Notes under the pieces: model-generated
The model's input: the letters and a program-made list of their open reading frames with translations, nothing else
The model's database searches: none
What the model was told of the DNA's origin: nothing
Translations under genes and position numbers: made by a program
Shown: piece after piece, positions 61,201 to 64,000 of the stretch
Numbering within the stretch: position 1 is the stretch's first letter
How the letters are laid out: every line of letters starts with the position of its first letter
DNA from: Steromphala cineraria
Lineage: Eukaryota; Mollusca; Gastropoda; Trochida; Trochidae
Direction of reading: 5' to 3'
Length of the DNA: 64,000 nucleotides
Assembly (NCBI GenBank): GCA_916613615.1
Contig: OU744724.1
Coordinates: forward strand, 21,624,171 to 21,688,170

Positions 61201-63570
61201 AGAAAAAAGCGCTTTTTATGTGAACGCCATTTCTAAGAAGTTTACAAGAAAAATATCTCTTTATTAACTAGGTCTCAACTAGACTTGACACTTCGTCAAT
61301 TGCAGGAATTGCTTCACCACGTGTCTAAAACTAATCAAGAATCAGACTTGAACTAACTCACAAAATCCTGATATCTGGCGACGCAGTGAAGAGAGTTCGC
61401 AGCAATGGCGATGTACGGAGTTATCTTGTTAAATTATCAGCTCACCTACTTGACGAACACGACAAGAATAAATATCTTCGATTTGATTTCGTTAATCTCC
61501 TTCTTTTATGTTTCTCATTATTGAGTTTCTAACGCGCCAAGGTTTACATTGTGCCATCTCCTGGCTTCGATCCACGAGATTTGTTTTAAAATGGTTCCTG
61601 TGAATCTCTACTCTTCCAAATTAGATTCATTCTATCAATATTATGTAATTGAACGAATTTTTACTTTTAATACAAACATTTAAGCTTCAATGCAAAGAAC
61701 CCGCAATGATTAATGGAAATTATGCATCAAAAGCTTTTGTTTGTGGATAATATAATACATATGGAAATGTTAGTCATATTCCATTTCAAGTTTATCGGTT
61801 TTCCAAGGCAATTTCTTATTTAAAAATCTCACCGGCCCCTTTATTACGAATTGGTAAACAGTTTCATTGTCAGTTTGAAATGTTGACTACTGCCTCTCAT
61901 TAAGATCACTACAAAGATTCCTCTATTCACCGGCAGTTCAACTGGGTACCTGAATGTGAATTTTTTATAACTATGTCACTGTCATTTAAAGAAAATGAAG
62001 TTTTCCGTATTGTTTAAAAGAAACAGCCCTTTCAACATAAATGTGTTGACCTGATAACTTCATGTATCATAATATCATCATATCTTTTAAATGTCTGAAA
62101 AATGTATAATCGTATGTAGTTTAAAATCAAACTTAGTTCTTGCGAACTTCTCAACGTAAGGAATTGATAGACGAACTGGCGGAGAGAAAGCAAGTGTGCA
62201 TAGTTAACGAGATTACATATCAACTCCTAAACGGTTTGTTGTCAAATCATTATCAATTTGCTTCCGGTTCTGTAAAGACTTGCAGAATTGGCATGCTCAG
62301 TTCAGATTTTGACTCATTAGAAGAACGAGCTATTGTTGCCAATAGTGCACAATGCGCTGCACAAATACATCAATGAAGACCCGAAATAGCCGGGGGCAGA
62401 GAAGCGACTCAATCGAACCCTGCCTCAGACCTGATACAACACAACTTGCTCTTGCTTGAGGAGACTGCATCGTTACTTCCAATGATTGAGGCGAAAATAC
62501 GGAACTAATTTTCATAACATTATATCTTTGATGACAGTGTTTGAGAAAAAATTAGGAATCTGATTTTAACGATGCTGTATCTTTGATGGCAATTTCTGAG
62601 AAGATTAGAAATTTGATTTTCATGACGTTTTATGTTTGCTGTCGATTTAATTTTCATGTCATTATACTTTTTATATCATTGTGTAAAGTGAAATGATATT
62701 TTATTGTCAATAATTAGATTTTTTAGGTAAAGTAGAGAATTATATATCCTAACATTATATTATCTTTTTTTTTAAGATGGCAATTTTATTCTTTTTATGA
62801 TTTTCATATCAAGTTTTTATTTGAGGAAAATACAAAAAAATAGTTTTTCAAAATTATATCGTGTATGTTATTGTTATTTAACGTTTAAGTAAAAGACGGA
62901 AATATAACAATTATGTCAATTTCAATGTTTGAGCAAATATTTGATAAATATAGTCACTCATAGAAATGTAAAAAAAAAACATTTGTAACGTTACTTTGTT
63001 GTCTTGAATGATCTATTGAATCATACCCTTGCACGTTAATATGAAGCTTAAAACACAGGTACGTTAACGTTTGACTTAATGATATCAATATTTCGGAAAT
63101 AAAGATATTGCGCACATAGTGCAAAAATAGTAAGGGATATTTGTAAATCTTGAAATGATGATTATTGTTATGATAAATTTTGACACACTTGTGACATATC
63201 ATCCCAATATGAGGCACATCGTTTTGTAACCTTGTACCATTTGTATATGGAGCTTAGGCCTTAAGTATAATACACTTTTTGACTCGAATAACACTGAGTT
63301 ATTTTGTCGAGTATATTCTGATTATACTAACTGTCCGCACTAAAGCAATTAATCATTTTTGCTATTTGAAAAAAACACACGTTCAAGCTAGAGATTTCAT
63401 TCGAAAAGAGAGGAAGGGATCAGTGGATCCGATCCGCATCTATGAAATCTGTGAATGTTTTGCATACAGTCTAATAAACAAAAACGGAAACCACTATGAT
63501 TAATGCACAAATGCTGATATTCTGCATAGGACATTGGTTGAATAACATATATGCCTTAATAAAGTATATT
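61201..63570. other. AT-rich intergenic DNA
   Basis: A 78-codon + frame at 62140-62376 has balanced composition but no recognisable family. A degenerate ~55-bp repeat with TATCTTTGATG(A/G) lies at about 62508-62670. Nothing else was seen. Confidence 0.45.
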
Positions 63571-63582
63571 TATCATCCTTAA

Positions 63583-63623
63583 TGGTAGTAGCAGTAGTAG
63601 CAGTAGTAGTAGTTGTAGTAGTT

Positions 63624-63663
<40 letters not shown>

Positions 63664-63957
63664 CAGCAGCAGTAGCAGTAGTAGTAGTAGTAGTAGTAGT
63701 AGCAGCAGCAGCAGTAGCAGTAGTAGTAGTAGTAGTAGTAGCAGCAGCATCAACAGTAGGAGTAGTAGTAGTAGTAGCAGCAGCAGCAGTAGTAGTGGTA
63801 GTAGTAGTAGTAATAATAATAAAAATAGTAGTAGTAGTAGTAGTAGTAGTAGTAATAGTAGTAGTAGAAGCAGAGCAGTAGCAGCAGTAGTGGTAGCAGG
63901 AGGAGGAGGAGGAGGGGAGGAGTAGCAGTAGTAGTAGAACTAGCGAAAGCAAGAGCA
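63583..63957 (+). repeat. AGT/AGC trinucleotide microsatellite
   Basis: Long runs of AGT interrupted by AGC, ending in AGG units (63897-63920). The poly-Val/Ala, poly-Leu and poly-Thr frames on both strands (63500-64000 -, 63556-63753 -, 63582-63881 +) are products of the repeat. Confidence 0.97.
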
Positions 63958-64000
63958 GTAGCAGTTGTAGTAGAGTTGGGATGTGTGAAGAATGAGGCAC

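Noticed and set aside
62140..62376. 78-codon + frame with fairly balanced composition
   Set aside because: Could be a missed exon, but flanking splice sites and family similarity are not evident.
63500..64000. Poly-Leu, poly-Thr and poly-Val frames
   Set aside because: All three come from the AGT/AGC microsatellite on the two strands.

Overview
The window is animal nuclear DNA: AT-rich, with no operon structure, long non-coding stretches, many microsatellites, minisatellites and small inverted-repeat elements, and one clear spliced gene. That gene is an NK2-class homeobox gene of the Nkx2.1 (TTF-1 / scarecrow) family. It lies on the + strand as two coding exons (23356-23719 and 30078-30937) separated by a 6358-base phase-1 intron, and encodes about 407 residues. 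The protein sequence, the AT-rich and repeat-rich surroundings and the repeat types suggest a lophotrochozoan, most likely a mollusc and perhaps a bivalve. That species-level guess is inference.

Layout. 1-5 kb: ACGA-motif-rich tracts and two copies of one small inverted-repeat (MITE-like) family. 5-19 kb: AT-rich intergenic DNA with local tandem duplications (62, 53, about 227-251 and 140 bp periods) and a cluster of palindromes at 14.95-15.22 kb. 19.0-21.3 kb: a low-repeat island of higher GC upstream of the gene. 22.6-23.36 kb: the Nkx2.1 promoter region with CCAAT, GC and NRF1-like boxes, a TATA-like box and a GAGA-rich leader. 23.4-30.9 kb: the gene, with two higher-complexity islands inside the intron. 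31-46.5 kb: downstream DNA with several candidate cis-regulatory islands (32.0, 38.8, 41.2, 42.6 and 44.3 kb) between tandem repeats. 46.6-47.6 kb: a large GATGTA minisatellite. 51.65 kb: a G-rich purine tract. 52.5-53.5 kb: a degenerate repeat field. 54.2 kb: a short cluster of PBX/MEIS, GC and CCAAT motifs. 59.2-61.2 kb: a long higher-GC island with adjacent CACGTG and TGACGTCA palindromes. 63.58-63.96 kb: a trinucleotide microsatellite.

I could support no second protein-coding gene. The isolation of a developmental regulator in a gene-poor region dotted with non-repetitive islands is the pattern expected of a regulatory domain around a transcription-factor gene. No new biochemical system is evident. 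The items most worth checking are the candidate regulatory islands, the small inverted-repeat families and the N-terminal start and uORF arrangement of Nkx2.1.
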